Origin: Anticarsia gemmatalis
Lineage: Eukaryota; Arthropoda; Insecta; Lepidoptera; Erebidae
Length of the DNA stretch: 64,000 nt
Direction of reading: 5' to 3'
Assembly: GCF_050436995.1 (NCBI RefSeq)
Contig: NC_134766.1
Location: 4,774,001 to 4,838,000 of the forward strand
Below, piece after piece: positions 48,006-59,754 of this stretch; position 1 is the first letter of the stretch, and each line of letters opens with the position of its first letter. The position numbers were made by a program, and so were the translations under genes. The notes below the pieces were generated by a model, which was given only the letters and a program-made list of their open reading frames with translations, did no database searches and was not told where the DNA came from.

Positions 48006-48335
48006 ACGTGACCAGTATATGTTAGTATTGCAATTGTAATGCTTATAAATCTATGTCGAATAGGGACTATTGCAGGTTGTCTTTTCGAAATCTAGATAGA
48101 TTTGTATTGAGTAATAATAAAGAATGTTTATTGTAACTAAAAAGTGTTTACCATTATTGTGTGGTCCCTAATTTCCAAACTAGCGTGAGCTGTATGTATC
48201 TATCCCTTAAGAGAGTACAGATTTAGACACAGTAAGAAAAAATGTTTTATGTGTTATCTATTTTCTCACCTTTTTAAACTTTCGCGTAGCCTATTAATCA
48301 ACAAGTATTAAACAGAAAAAAATTGATTTTATTGC

Positions 48336-48405
48336 TCGATGGGGGAGGCCTTTGTCCAGCAGTGAACGATTCCCGGCTGAGATGATGATGATGATGATGA
48401 TTAAA
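48336..48405 (+). mobile_element. SINE 3' tail with (GAT)n
   Basis: 'GGGGGAGGCCTTTGTCCAGC' followed by 'AGTGAACG' and GGCTGA(GATGAT)n is the classic 3' end of lepidopteran SINEs. Confidence 0.75.
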
Positions 48406-49139
48406 CAGAAAAATATATAAAAGTATTAAAATGGAAATATTCATGTAGTTTTTATCAGGCAGTACTCGGCCGAAACGCAATATAGTAAAATTTGCTATAC
48501 TTAATCAGTTGCAGACTTATTAATGAGATCCTCAGATCCAATTTCTAGTTAGGATAGTGTGTGTACATTTCTTAAATCGAGACTTTATATCGTACAGACT
48601 TCTATAATCGATCAAGTAAGTTTGAAAGTTGACATTTTTACAAGATGATACTTACCACTCATAATTAGAAATTAATCAATAATTACTTACGTCATACTAC
48701 ACAATGTTTTGAAAACAATAACAAGGTGAAAATCCTTTAAAGAATGTCTTATATTATAGGTTTTAATGAAACACTAGGGCACAGACAATGTGTGAATCAG
48801 CAATGACTCACAAATTGTCAGACGGGCGCGAATATTTTTAATCTGTACCAGACAATGAGTCAGACATATTATGATGTGCATTGTACATATAAACATATTG
48901 TATTAAATTTGTGGTTTCTCATTAACATAGAAAGTCCGTTTTGTAATGTTTTGACCGCAAAGTTCACCTGAAATCTTGCAGCTAAGGTTTGGGAGAAACC
49001 CTTTGAAGTATTGGGTATTTATAGAAAGTACATAATGTTTGTGTGAATAGAAATTGTACCGTCGGTTTTTCTTCTGTTTTATATTTACTATGACATAATT
49101 TTTATCACAATTTTCTCTACTATGAATTTTTAATGACAA

Positions 49140-49230
49140 GTCTGCGCTACCACTACACGCAGGAGTAGTAGGTTTGATTCCCATACGGAACTGTAATACA
49201 AGTTGTGTGATCTGTAGATACTTCTTCCAG
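49140..49230 (+). mobile_element. SINE fragment with B box
   Basis: 'TAGGTTTGATTCCCATACGG' (drifted B box) and 'TGTGTGATCTGTAGATA' match the family of the SINE at 32.15 kb. Confidence 0.55.
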
Positions 49231-49683
49231 ATTTAGTTTTATTCTGCATCCACTGTTATATAATTATAAACCTTTCCAACACGAGATTCATAGAGAATGA
49301 ACAATCATAGAAAAACCTTTCTTTAAAATTCTATTAGTCGGTAAAATACAAAAAAAATATCGTACTTACGGTGCAACACTGTCACTTATGCAAAAATGTA
49401 GTTTTTCAGGAGAAGCATTTTAAACTTTGACACCTCCCACAACAATAACTTTATGTGATATTGATAAGATGAATACATCAGCGAATACTTTAAACTTTAC
49501 TTTTGCTTATATAATGATAATAGTAATACAGTAGTAGTGCTTTAAATCAATTACTACATAAGTAACTCATTTTTGCATTTTTTTACAAAAGTGACATTAT
49601 TGCACCGGGGCCGGGGGTGCGATATATAAATGCCGATTAAACAGAGAAGACAGCGTCGAAATCATCAATAACTTGTACATAAT

Positions 49684-49833
49684 CCCTCTTATTCATAAAA
49701 ATATAATAATATGAAGTTATGAAAGGCTTATAAAGTGTTTTGTTTCTCTCACTCCTTAGCGAAACGAAAAAAAGAAAACATATAGTAGCTTTTTAACTAA
49801 AATGGGTTTATAGTGTGTTTATAAATAAGAGGG
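49684..49833. mobile_element. MITE family T, copy 2, TSD AAT
   Basis: Ends CCCTCTTATTCATAAA and TTTATAAATAAGAGGG; AAT flanks both sides. The interior (GAAGTTATGAAAGGCTTATA) is nearly identical to the copy at 56.4 kb. Confidence 0.9.
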
Positions 49834-50639
49834 AATGTATTTATCTTTTCAACATTACATAGTCTATATTTCCACCCTTACAAGTTTAACTTAAGTTTCC
49901 TTCACACCCTTATACAGTTAGCAACCGCTAGCAACGCACTACTCACTAAATAAGTACTTACATACGATTGGCTTGTGGTTTTCCCAATTAATCAGGACGG
50001 CGCGGCGACCATCTGGCTGTTTCCGTCATTTACACGTGGACCAGGGTTCAGTTGATTTGTAATGGTCTGACGACTGAAAGTCTAATACTAGTGGAAGTAT
50101 GATTCATTGAAGTTGCTAAGGAAGGAATTGTTTTATTTCGTGTTTCATATTTAGTTTACAACAAGCGACTCTTCCCCAATTAAACTAGGCCTCTTTCTTC
50201 TATGCAAATAGTTGTGCTTCTTTGAAGTTATAAGTATTTAGCGACTGAGAACTAGATTTTGTAACCCAAACGGTACCTAGTTTCGTATAGAGATTTATTA
50301 TAGGAATCTGGAACTATGACTCATGGTGTTACATGTTACGCACCTGTTGCCATGGCAACCGAAAGATACGACCAAATAGAAAATTTTAGTTTTATTTTGA
50401 AGAAATGACACATTTTGTAAACACTGACTTATTAATATGTTCTGTACATAATTCATCCTATGAAATGTTAATACATTCATAGATATATTTCGCCGTGACC
50501 AATTTACTATCCTACAGAAACGTATTAAACCACAATAAACCGATCAATCGATCTTAATCGCCAATCATAACATTAAACATCGCACATCGGCATTTACTCC
50601 ATAATATGGTATAATGAAACAAAAACGCAGAGACACAAT

Positions 50640-50720
50640 GCGGCTGTCATTTGAATCTGATGAGCGCAAGGTGTGCTCGGCGCACGCGTCGCCCGCACCT
50701 GCGCGCGTGCAGTCAATGCA
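50640..50720. promoter_or_regulatory. GC-rich island with CACCTG E-box
   Basis: TCGCCCGCACCTGCGCGCGT within an 80-bp GC-rich patch. CACCTG is the binding core of Snail/Scratch-type and some bHLH factors. Regulatory role inferred only. Confidence 0.22.
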
Positions 50721-50801
50721 CCCTGCGAGATTGACGCAAGGATTCTCAAGATGCTGTTTATTGTGTCTCAAGGTTAATTAACTAACTATTTTATTTGATA
50801 A

Positions 50802-51068
50802 CTTGCTGAAGCGCGCAACTTCGCTTGCAACATAAGAGAGAATGCGTCAAAATTTCCCCGTTTTTGTAACATTTTTTATTCGTACTCTGTTCCTTTTGGT
50901 CGTAGCATGATGATATATAGCCTATAGCCTTCCTCGATAAATGGGCTATCTAACACTGAAAGATTTTTTCAAATCGGAAGATTAGTTCCTGAGATTAGCG
51001 CGTTCAAACAAACAAACAATCAATCAAACAAACAAACAAACTCTTCAGCTTTATAATATTAGTATAGA
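50802..51068 (-). mobile_element. Non-autonomous Helitron, drifted 3' end
   Basis: Same family as 6.3 and 51.6 kb. The 5' end TCTATACTAATATTATAAA is intact on the minus strand; the 3' end has mutated (CTTGCTGAAGCGCGC in place of CTAGCTGACCCGCGC). The (TTTG)n region is expanded. Confidence 0.82.
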
Positions 51069-51189
51069 TAAATATTATAATATGTCTTAAGCGTGATTGA
51101 AAATTAAAGGTTACAATACCTTATTTGTTTACCTAACGTTTCGATCGAATTACATCGACTGTGGTCACGGTGTCAATATAAATAAATTA

Positions 51190-51495
51190 AATTTAACTCA
51201 TTAATGTCTGCTGGGCAAGGCTCCTCCCGTAATGAGGGGGGGGTTAGGCCTTGAGTCCACCACGCTGGTCAATTGCGGATTGGGGACTTTGCATACCTTG
51301 AAGAACTGTTCTAAAGAACACTCAGGCATGCAAGGTTGCATCGCGATGTTTTCCCTTACCATTGGAACAAGTGATAATTATTTCTGATACACACGTAACT
51401 TTCGAGAAGTTATTGGTGTGTTGCCTCGGGTTCGAACCTGCGACCACTTGGGTGGGAGGTACCAACTTATACCACTCGGTTATCACTGCTCTTAC
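51190..51495 (-). mobile_element. tRNA-derived SINE, near full length
   Basis: On the minus strand: A-box-like TAACCGAGTGGTATAAG, B box GCAGGTTCGAACCCGAGG, the CTTGCATGCCTGAGTG body and a tail with GGAGCCTTGCCCAGCAG. Same family as the copy at 42.2 kb. Confidence 0.85.
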
Positions 51496-51563
51496 GGTGT
51501 CGATAGTAGTAAAAAATCTCACCATTTTGCATATTTGAAAGATTTAAAACACTGTATAACTAA

Positions 51564-51813
51564 CTAGCTGACCCGCGCTACTTCGCTTGTGTCACATAAA
51601 AGAGAAAAGGCCATAATTTTCCCCCTTTTTGTAACATTTTTTACTGGTACTCTGCTCCTATCGGTCGTAGCGTGATGATATATAGTCTATAACCTTCCTC
51701 GATAAATGGGTTATCTAACAGTGAAAGAATTTTTTAAATCGGACCAGTAGTTCCTGAGATTAGCGCGTTCAAACAAACAAACAAACTCTTCAGCTTTATA
51801 ATATTAGTATAGA
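51564..51813 (-). mobile_element. Non-autonomous Helitron with empty site in window
   Basis: Ends CTAG (3') and TCTATACTAA (5') on the minus strand. Removing it joins CTGTATAACTAA to TCAGAGCTTAC, which matches the uninterrupted repeat near 28.07 kb (CTGTATAACTAATCACAGCT). Insertion between A and T is therefore shown directly. Confidence 0.92.
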
Positions 51814-52084
51814 TCAGAGCTTACACAACGTTTATTAGTAAGACATTTAGTATTTATATTTATGGTTTATGCCAGCTGATACTAATTAAGTAATAACATA
51901 TTGTTTTTTTTTCTAGTTCATTATGGTTATAGTTCATTATACAATGGTTTTTAAATTTATTCTGATTGGAATGAAATAAAAAGCAGAAAGGTCACCGTGG
52001 GGAAATTAAGCAAATGTGAATGTATTTTTTGGTAATATAATTAATTCATCTAAACATATAACTCGAAGTTGATTTTAATTGATT

Positions 52085-52295
52085 TAGTGATCCAGTAACG
52101 CAGAGCCCAAACCACTTGACGGATTGGGCTGAAATTTGGCATGCAGGTAGACGTTATCCCGTCGGCGTCCGCTAATAAGTTTTAATCGATTCTACCCCAA
52201 AGGGTATAAAATAGGGGATGAAAGTTTGTATGAAAATTCTGTTTTAAGTCACAAATCACGCGGTTTAAGTCGCGGGCAAAAGCGAGTGTATGTAT
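52085..52295 (+). mobile_element. Helitron-like repeat, third family
   Basis: 'GGGCTGAAATTTGGCATGCA' and the end 'GTCGCGGGCAAAAGCGAGTG' resemble the second Helitron family at 40.04 kb, with a drifted CTAG end. Confidence 0.5.
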
Positions 52296-52308
52296 ATTAG
52301 GTCGGGAA

Positions 52309-52473
52309 AAAGTCTTTTCGCTTTATAGTACACAAAAAAGCTTGATATTTGGGTACCTCACGAGCTCACTGAAATAAACCTAATGAACCGTGTACTCATT
52401 TGTGATTCTTGAAGCCAAAGAGATTTTATTACAAGTTCATACATACTATAATGCGAAGACTTTTTCCCCGACC
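52309..52473 (+). mobile_element. Internally deleted mariner (MITE-like), copy 2
   Basis: TA-flanked, with ends GGTCGGGAAAAAGTCTTTTC and GACTTTTTCCCCGACC. The remnant reads WVPHELTEINLMNRVLICDS in the plus frame and then joins the same downstream sequence (CTTGAAGCCAAAGAG) as the copy at 11.6 kb. Confidence 0.85.
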
Positions 52474-52827
52474 TAATAAGTTACATCCCAGTGTGGTACA
52501 TGTATGAATCACAAGTTCCTTCTTAAGTTGAAAGTACAACTTGTATCTGAATTGCGTCAATGATATTTTTTATGTGTTACTTGTTATGGTGTGTGGATAT
52601 TTGTAGCACCGCAAGAGCTATTTATAAGTTGTGTTGTGTTTCTAGCATTTATACAATTGTTGTCCTTTATGCGTGTTATATATACTTACTCCTAGACTAA
52701 TTAGAGCATGGATGTTGATGGAGAAAAATATAAAAAAAATACTTTTTTCTAGTAACCGGCAACCATTTTTTTTAGAGTGATGTATTTATGACTGTACGTT
52801 TATCTGAGTTTTGGAATACCTTAGCCA

Positions 52828-52925
52828 CACATTCACTTGGCCAGCGTGGTGGGCTCGTGGCCTAACACTTCCTTCATGACGGGAGGAGACTCTTGCACAG
52901 CAGTCGGCCTTTTAATGGGTTACAT
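52828..52925 (+). mobile_element. SINE 3'-tail fragment
   Basis: 'CACTTGGCCAGCGTGGTGGG' and 'GACTCTTGCACAGCAGT' match the 42.2-kb SINE tail. Confidence 0.7.
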
Positions 52926-55535
52926 TTATTCATTTATTTATTGGTTACTGATGCAGATTAACCGCCCTTCCGCAGGTTTGTCCAATTGGAGCAATACCAT
53001 GCTCTAGTGTGTGCTGGAGCATTTTATGAGGGGCGTAAGCAGGTCCTTATAACAAATAAATATTATTTTAGTAGAACTATTATATAAAGAAGAGACCTTA
53101 GGACTTTTCTCCTGAAATAAATAGACGGTAGACGCAAGTGAAACTGCGGGGTATCTAAGTATCAACGAAAGCCTCAATTCGCAACAGTAAACATATTAAG
53201 TGAGATGGTAGTTTCTCGTTCGCTAAGGGTAGTAATTTGTCGCCAGAGCTACATGCTAGTACACAAATACGCGGTAGATGGTACACCAATAATCTGACAC
53301 GGCCCATAACTTAGCTGAACACCTAGCTACGACTGTTGTCGTGTAACATAGCATCTTATTTGTGATTGCCTATGATTGGTATGTAACTGTTTTATATAAG
53401 GTAGTTGGAGGAGTATTTTGACCTGACTTTGAGTTGGATTTCCTTATAAAATCTATATATAATCAATACAGATGAGATTCTGATATACATCATTTTTATT
53501 TTATGTCATTATATGACTCTAATAAGAATTGTCTAGACTGCCATACGGATATGATTGAAATCAGTGCTGTGCCTAGCACAGCGTATACTGAGCTGTAGCC
53601 CTTTGTTGCACATAAATGTACTGACTAGTTATTAAGTTCTGTATTTGTGATGTTTATTTGTGTGTAACAAAGATAAATGTTTTAAATGGTTTAAATATGA
53701 TACGATTTCAAGGTAATCATATTTTTTATTAACATTGCTTTAACGAATTGCTACATTTTGAATATTGTATGTCAAGATCAAGGAAGATATTTTTTTTACT
53801 TAGTTGAAACCCAAAAATCATCAAACTTAGGCAATTCTTTATTTTAGCTTAAAGTAGTGACGCGGCAAAAAGTAGATGAATAACTTAATGTACTGTAATA
53901 GATAACCCAAACAAAAAACTATTTCAAAATCAATCGTCACATTAGTAAAATTAAATATTAGTTTTTATTGAAAACCCAGTTGATTGAAATCGCGATTTCC
54001 TGTGTTTTGTTGTTCAACCATTTTGTTACGTTTATAAATGTAAATGAAATGCAAATGGCGGCAAATAATACAGATTAGACCTTTTAAACCGTTACGGAAA
54101 TGAAGATTTGACAAAGGATGTATTTTTTGGGGTGGTTGTATGTTTTTGTTAAACATTAGGAAATTGAAATCATCCCTTCGATTAATTTATTGATCCAGAA
54201 TGAGTAAGATAGGTTTCAGTGACGAGTTGTTTTTTAGTCACTTGTGTTTACTGTGTACCTATACAAAAATTAGTTAAAGTTAAACTGAGATAATATCTAA
54301 GTGTAAACACTAAATGAATTTAATACATAAATTCACACGTTCTTCCCATAGGTGTAGGCAAAGACCAAAGAACGCCATTTGATACAAGTACTAAAATTAA
54401 ATATTCCAAAAATTTTATCAAGAAAATTATTTTATTTACAAAAATGTTTAACCAAACTCGAATTGAGAACCTCCTCCTATTTTGCAGTCGGTCAAAAACT
54501 GCTTCCAGAAATCATCAATATTCAAAATCAATGCATAACATTAGCATAACAATGTCAATTCTTTTCCCATTAAAAAAGGTATTATGCAAATAACGGTCAC
54601 ATGGTAAATATCCTAATAAGACAATTTACTAACGGAACTGAGATTTTACAAAAAATATCCAAATAATCAAGACCCTTGCATTCATATAAAAAGAATAAGA
54701 ATCAAAGGTCAACTTATATTGGACTATTGTTGTCATTTCTTATTGATTTTTTAATCTGTGCTATTGTTTTTTTAGTAACTTTTGTTTCCTTTCCGGTAGA
54801 TGTCGTAGTTTAGCATTAATTTAGTTTTAAATTGTCATTAGTATTGTAATTGACAGGATGTTCCTTTTAAAAAATAAATGAGTGTCTTTTTTCGTTTTTA
54901 TAAAGGACTTGTTCTGTTTATTTTTAAATGGCGGTTTAAATGCGATGCCTTGTTGAAATGTATGTAAGATATAACTTACATTTGATATTCTCATGAATAC
55001 AAAACGAAAGTTTTATAACTTAGTAACGCCTGTTTCATGTTGCTAACTGCATAAAAGTAATTATTGACCTATGACAATATACCTACCTAAATAATAACTT
55101 GAGAACATTTCAAAGTTTTGTGTGCATCAAAATAAATTGATAATATATTTTAGAAATTAGTAGAGAACATAAAGAAATAGGAGCATTCTAAAAAAAATAA
55201 CAAAATAATAATTTAAACCTTTGTACGTAAGAATAAAATAAAAAAAAATCGTAAAATATCACTACTAAAATTCTAATAAGAGTAAAACTAAAATGTTGTA
55301 GAATATTTCAAGGTTGTTCCCACGTGTCCCGCATCCCACGATGATATCGGATGTGAGGAAGCTGCGGTGTACCGGTGTGATAACTCACATACATACTGTA
55401 CGTCTTATCAGTAGTATTGGACTTGTTCGGACTTGTATATAACACGAAATTAGCTCTAGGAATGAATGCTCTATATTAATATATTATGAGACTCTACCTA
55501 AGATATATCACGGTTGTAAGAACTTATTTCACTAG
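52926..55535. other. AT-rich non-coding stretch
   Basis: I see no gene, splice-supported exon or clear repeat here. Open frames are short and of AT-rich random composition. Confidence 0.5.
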
Positions 55536-55682
55536 CCCCCGGTTTCTGAGGTACATTTAGCGGTAGTTTATCTATTCCATATAGCGTTAAAACGGATATA
55601 TAAAAACGCTATTTAAAAACGGATATAAAAAAACGCTATTGAATAGATAAACTACCGCTAAATGTATCTCAGAAACTGGGAG
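55536..55682. mobile_element. Foldback MITE, family F, copy 4
   Basis: Ends CCCCCGGTTTCTGAGG and CTCAGAAACTGGGAG; TAG flanks both sides. Its centre carries an internal duplication of 'AAACGGATATA(TA)AAAAACGCTATT', making it longer than the other copies. Confidence 0.85.
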
Positions 55683-55696
55683 TAGGTCGTTCCAAT

Positions 55697-55791
55697 GCCC
55701 GATAGTTTATCTATTCAGACTGTCATGTTTATATGAGCTTCAACGCTATTGAATAGATAAACTACCGCTAAATGTACCGCACAAACCGGGC
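55697..55791. mobile_element. Foldback MITE, family F, copy 5 (truncated)
   Basis: Starts GCCCGATAGTTTATCTATTC and ends GTACCGCACAAACCGGGC. It lies only 14 bp after copy 4 and has lost the outer part of its left arm. Confidence 0.8.
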
Positions 55792-56137
55792 TTATGACAT
55801 CAAAACGTGGACCAATTCTCAAAAAGTATACAAATTTTAATTAAATAAATGAATGACAATATTTTTGACACGTTTCTTTTTAATAACAATATAAATACGT
55901 CATCTTACATTTTAAAAGACTGTCCACAAAAGTTGTAAAAACCTCGAAAAAAAATATTCCTGTCTTAGCAACAAATTAAGTAAAGGCAACACTTTACAAT
56001 TGTATTCCCACAATGCAGATAGTCGGCAGTAAAGACTACTAAGGGTATATAGAACTACACAATCACCCCACGTCCGAACGGAAGGTAACCCGAGAGGCTA
56101 GGAAGCCGTATCGCACCGCACCGCTTCCACTACGCAT

Positions 56138-56172
56138 ACATACATACATACATACATACATACATACATACA
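56138..56172. repeat. (CATA)n microsatellite
   Basis: Eight or more uninterrupted CATA units. Confidence 0.95.
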
Positions 56173-56238
56173 AACAACTACGTACAAATAAGCAGGCTTT
56201 AATGTCTGGTGTTCTAAGAAAGAGCCTTAAATAACACA

Positions 56239-56367
56239 TCTATACTAATATTATAAAGCTGTAGAGTTTGTTTGTTTGAACGTGCTAATCTCAGGAACTA
56301 CGGGTCCGATTTGAAAAATTATTTCAGTGTTAGATAGCCCATTTATCGAGGAAGGCTATATATTATA
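56239..56367 (+). mobile_element. Helitron, 3'-truncated
   Basis: Intact 5' end TCTATACTAATATTATAAA after an A. The match to the family stops after GAGGAAGGCTATA, with no CTAG end. The MITE at 56.39 kb lies just downstream. Confidence 0.8.
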
Positions 56368-56393
56368 AAGACTTATAAAGACTTGTGTTCTTT

Positions 56394-56536
56394 CCCTCTT
56401 ATTCATAAAAATATATGAAGTTATGAAAGGCTTATAAAGAGTTTTGTTTCTTTCACTCAGCGAAATGAAAAAGAGAAAACATATTATAGTAGTTTTTAAC
56501 CAAAATAGGTTTATAGTGTGTTTATGATTAAGAGGG
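56394..56536. mobile_element. MITE family T, copy 3, TSD TTT
   Basis: Starts CCCTCTTATTCATAAA and ends TTTATGATTAAGAGGG; TTT flanks both sides. Interior as in the 49.7-kb copy. Confidence 0.88.
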
Positions 56537-56544
56537 TTTGTATT

Positions 56545-58020
56545 AGTGTTATCTGGGGGCACGGAAGTGCCCCCGCAAGTCGAGCAAAAAAAAAGCGGCA
56601 CGGCCGTAACATCCTTTTCTCGAAGCAATTCGGGCTACTTTTGACCCCCCCATAATTTCGTTGTGGATAAAACCAGAAGCCTGGATTTTCAGCAACTAAT
56701 CAGTCATTGTATAAACACGGTATATTTGAAATTTCAGTCAATTCGAACCAGTAGTTTAAGAATGACAACTTGTTAAAATTTTGAATTTTGTCACTCACTG
56801 ATTCACTGACTCACTGACTCACCGATCATCAAAAGTCTAAGGTACTTCTAGCAGACTTAGAAGCTTAAAATTTAGAATACAAATAGGGTTTAGTGTCTTA
56901 ATCATGGGAAAAATTAAATATTTTCTAATTTCGGTCCAGTTTTCTAAATACACCAACTGCAACAATAACTTTGTAATCCCATAGAAATGTAAAAGATTAC
57001 AAGGTTACATTTGCAGTTAATGAATTATTATTACTGTAGAAAATAAAATAAAAATAAATAGGTGTAAATAGGTACCCACTATATGAGGCATAACGGGAGG
57101 GGGTATAGGGTGGGTAAGGGTGTTTAGCCCATGAAACTGAACAACATTCCCATAGGAAAATATGTTGAATTATGAAAAAAAAAACGTCTTTCCATACAAA
57201 TTGGACTTATGTTCGCTCTACAAAAAGAAGTGAGATGCCATCAAAAACATTCTGTAAAAAACCTCAAGTCTCGCCGTAAAAAGTTGTGAGATCTATATAA
57301 TACCAAGTCGATTAATCTATTTAGTCTCTACTTAAAGGACCTTCTGTCTTAAGTTATTACGTATGTTATTATCATGCCAATTTTTTAAAAAATACCTTTA
57401 AAACAAATAGATCGACTTGGTCATCGCAAGAAAACACAAATTCGCCATTAACATTTCAGGAGCATTAACTTCTCGTCGTGCTGTGTAGTGTGATACATAC
57501 TAATAATCAAATCATGCGATGGCCAGGTCGGTCTATTTGTTTTAGAGGTATTTTTTAAAAAATTGGCATGATAATAACATACGTAATAACTTAAGACAGA
57601 AGGTCCTTTAAGTAGAGACTAAATAGATTAATCGACTTGGTATTATATAGATCTCACAACTTTTTACGGCGAGACTTGAGGTTTTTTACAGAATGTTTTT
57701 GATGGCATTTAATATTATGCAGATGTTACATAAATTAAATTTATACATGATTTGTTTGATAGTCCAGCGAGATTATTTGTGGATACTGGAGTCTGGAACT
57801 ACGACTGTATCACAGATATGACTATTATCATTCAATAATAATATAATGTCAGTATATCTGACCTAAACTTATGAATTATAATCCCCGTGGAATTTCGCCC
57901 CCTCGGGAGGGAATTTCCAAAAGCCTCTCTTAGTGCCCCTCTACACATCCTAAGGAATCTTCATATTAAATTTTATTTTTTTACGCTCAGTAGTTTAGGC
58001 AACAGTCAGTCAGTCAGTCA
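56545..58020. repeat. Dispersed repeat split by a foldback element
   Basis: The left part contains the hairpin GGGGGCACGGAAGTGCCCCC and 'AGTCGAGCAAAAAAAAAGCG', which I know from many lepidopteran genomes. The right part, with 'CCCCTCGGGAGGGAATTTCC' and (CAGT)n, looks like the other end of the same kind of unit. The foldback at 57.2-57.7 kb lies between them. No coding capacity recognised. Confidence 0.4.
57235..57708. mobile_element. Large foldback element, about 195-bp arms
   Basis: The left arm starts ATGCCATCAAAAACATTCTG and the right arm ends with its exact complement. The arms run nearly perfectly inward for about 195 bp each around a centre of about 80 bp. The very high arm identity means recent origin or gene conversion. 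No ORF; probably a non-autonomous DNA transposon. Confidence 0.9.
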
Positions 58021-58025
58021 CTTAT

Positions 58026-58138
58026 CCCCGACTTCTCAGGTACATTACGCGTAGTTTTAATCAATAGCGTTTAAGCGCATAGGAAAATGACAATTTAAAT
58101 AGATTAACCTCCGCTAAATGTGCCCCAGAAACCGGGCA
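58026..58138. mobile_element. Foldback MITE, family F, copy 6 (degraded)
   Basis: 'CCCCGACTTCTCAGGTACAT' and 'CCGCTAAATGTGCCCCAGAA' keep the family ends, but the left arm has diverged (ACGCGTAGTTTTAATCAAT) and pairs poorly with the right. An older copy. Confidence 0.7.
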
Positions 58139-58722
58139 ATAGAGACGCAAGAGTTTTATATATTGATTAACCAAAATATGAATTTTGTCACCCCCAATCT
58201 AGCTAAATTAGACCTAACCTATAAAAAGCGATTATCCAAAATAATATTAATTTCATACAGAAATAATATTGTAATAGTACAGAAATAGTATAGTAATAGT
58301 AGTATTGAGTAAACAATACTCTAATGAAACAAAAAAAAAGGCCACAATCAAAAGTATAATACAATAAACAAACTTATTAGATGATAGTAGCAGGGTCGTT
58401 AGTTCGTTACCCTACGAAGACGTTTGAAGCAGATGTCTGCGCATCTGTTAGCTGGTGCACAGTAAAATGCTTTCTTTTATCACGAGTATTACTCGATTTT
58501 ATAGCGATACTAGTCGAGACAGGTGTTAGTTTAAAATAGGTTTTATTTCTAGACTTCTTTTAAGATTTTTTTTTCTAATAAGACAATATTTTTGTAGTTT
58601 TTTTTATTTTTATAGCTAGTGACCAGCTTGCTTAATGCTTGGACTAGTTAAGAGATATACTTTTACATAAAACCTTGTCAAATTATAGGAACACTGAAAC
58701 CTTTCTAGCGATTTTTTCTTTA

Positions 58723-58992
58723 TCTATACTAATATTATAAAGCTGAAGAGTTTGTTTGTTTGTTTGATTGTTTGTTTGTTTGTTTGAACGCGCTAATCTC
58801 AGGAACTACTGGACTGATTTGAAAAATTATTTCAGTGTTAGATAGCCCATTTATTGAGGAAGGTTATAGGCTATATATCATCACGCTACCACCAATAGGA
58901 GCAGAGTACCAGTAAAAAATGTTACAAAAACGGGGAAAATTTTGACTCATTCTCTCTTATGTGACGCAAGCGAAGTTGCGCGGGTCAGCTAG
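58723..58992 (+). mobile_element. Non-autonomous Helitron
   Basis: Starts TCTATACTAATATTATAAA after A and ends GGGTCAGCTAG before T, with an expanded (TTTG)n. One of the best preserved copies. Confidence 0.9.
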
Positions 58993-59027
58993 TGAATAAT
59001 ATAATATAATAAGAATAATGTGTCTAT

Positions 59028-59222
59028 TAGAAATAATGATCACTTGTTCCAATGGTGAAGGAAAATGTGATTTAACCTTGTATGCCTGAGAGTTCTTTAA
59101 AACGGTTCTTGAAGGTATGCAAAGTCCACAACCCGCACTTGGCTAGCGTGATGGACTCAAGGCCTAACCCTTAAGGCAAGGCCTTATCACAGGAGGAGAT
59201 ACTTGCTCAGCAGTGGTTCCTA
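59028..59222 (+). mobile_element. SINE, 5'-truncated
   Basis: Shares 'GATCACTTGTTCCAATGGT', 'TTCTTGAAGGTATGCAAAGT' and the CAGCAGTGG tail with the 51.2-51.5 kb SINE; the tRNA-like head is absent. Confidence 0.78.
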
Positions 59223-59754
59223 AAGAACAAAATTTCTTTTATTCAAGTTCTTTATTGTAGTTAATTAAAACCAGCAATTTGTTCGTACAAAAATAACAAC
59301 CGTTAAAACAGCATTTTATCAATAATTCGATACAGAAATTGTATATTAATGTCATCGAATGTATCATAAAACAAATATCAAATTAATCCACCATTTCTGT
59401 ATTACAAAATGGCGTGACAGTTGACCATAGATAAACAAGAAATTTTATTCAATTTGCGAAGAAATTCAAGTAAATGATAAGGTCGGACGTTGGTCTTTGA
59501 AAATAAAAGACTGTTTGTGGTGTAAGAACATATAACAAGGTGTTATGAGCATCAATTTATAGTTCTTAAGGTCAGCTTCGAAGGACAGTTAAGCTTAGTA
59601 TATCTTAGCTTAGTTATCTATATATCTATACATGTAATAAAACAGTAAAAATGGTGTCTGTTGGTACATTTAATATATTTGCAAAAATGGCGTGTCTGTA
59701 CATTTAATAGATATAAAATAATCAATTTTTAGTCTAGGTACAGTCATCTAGCAT

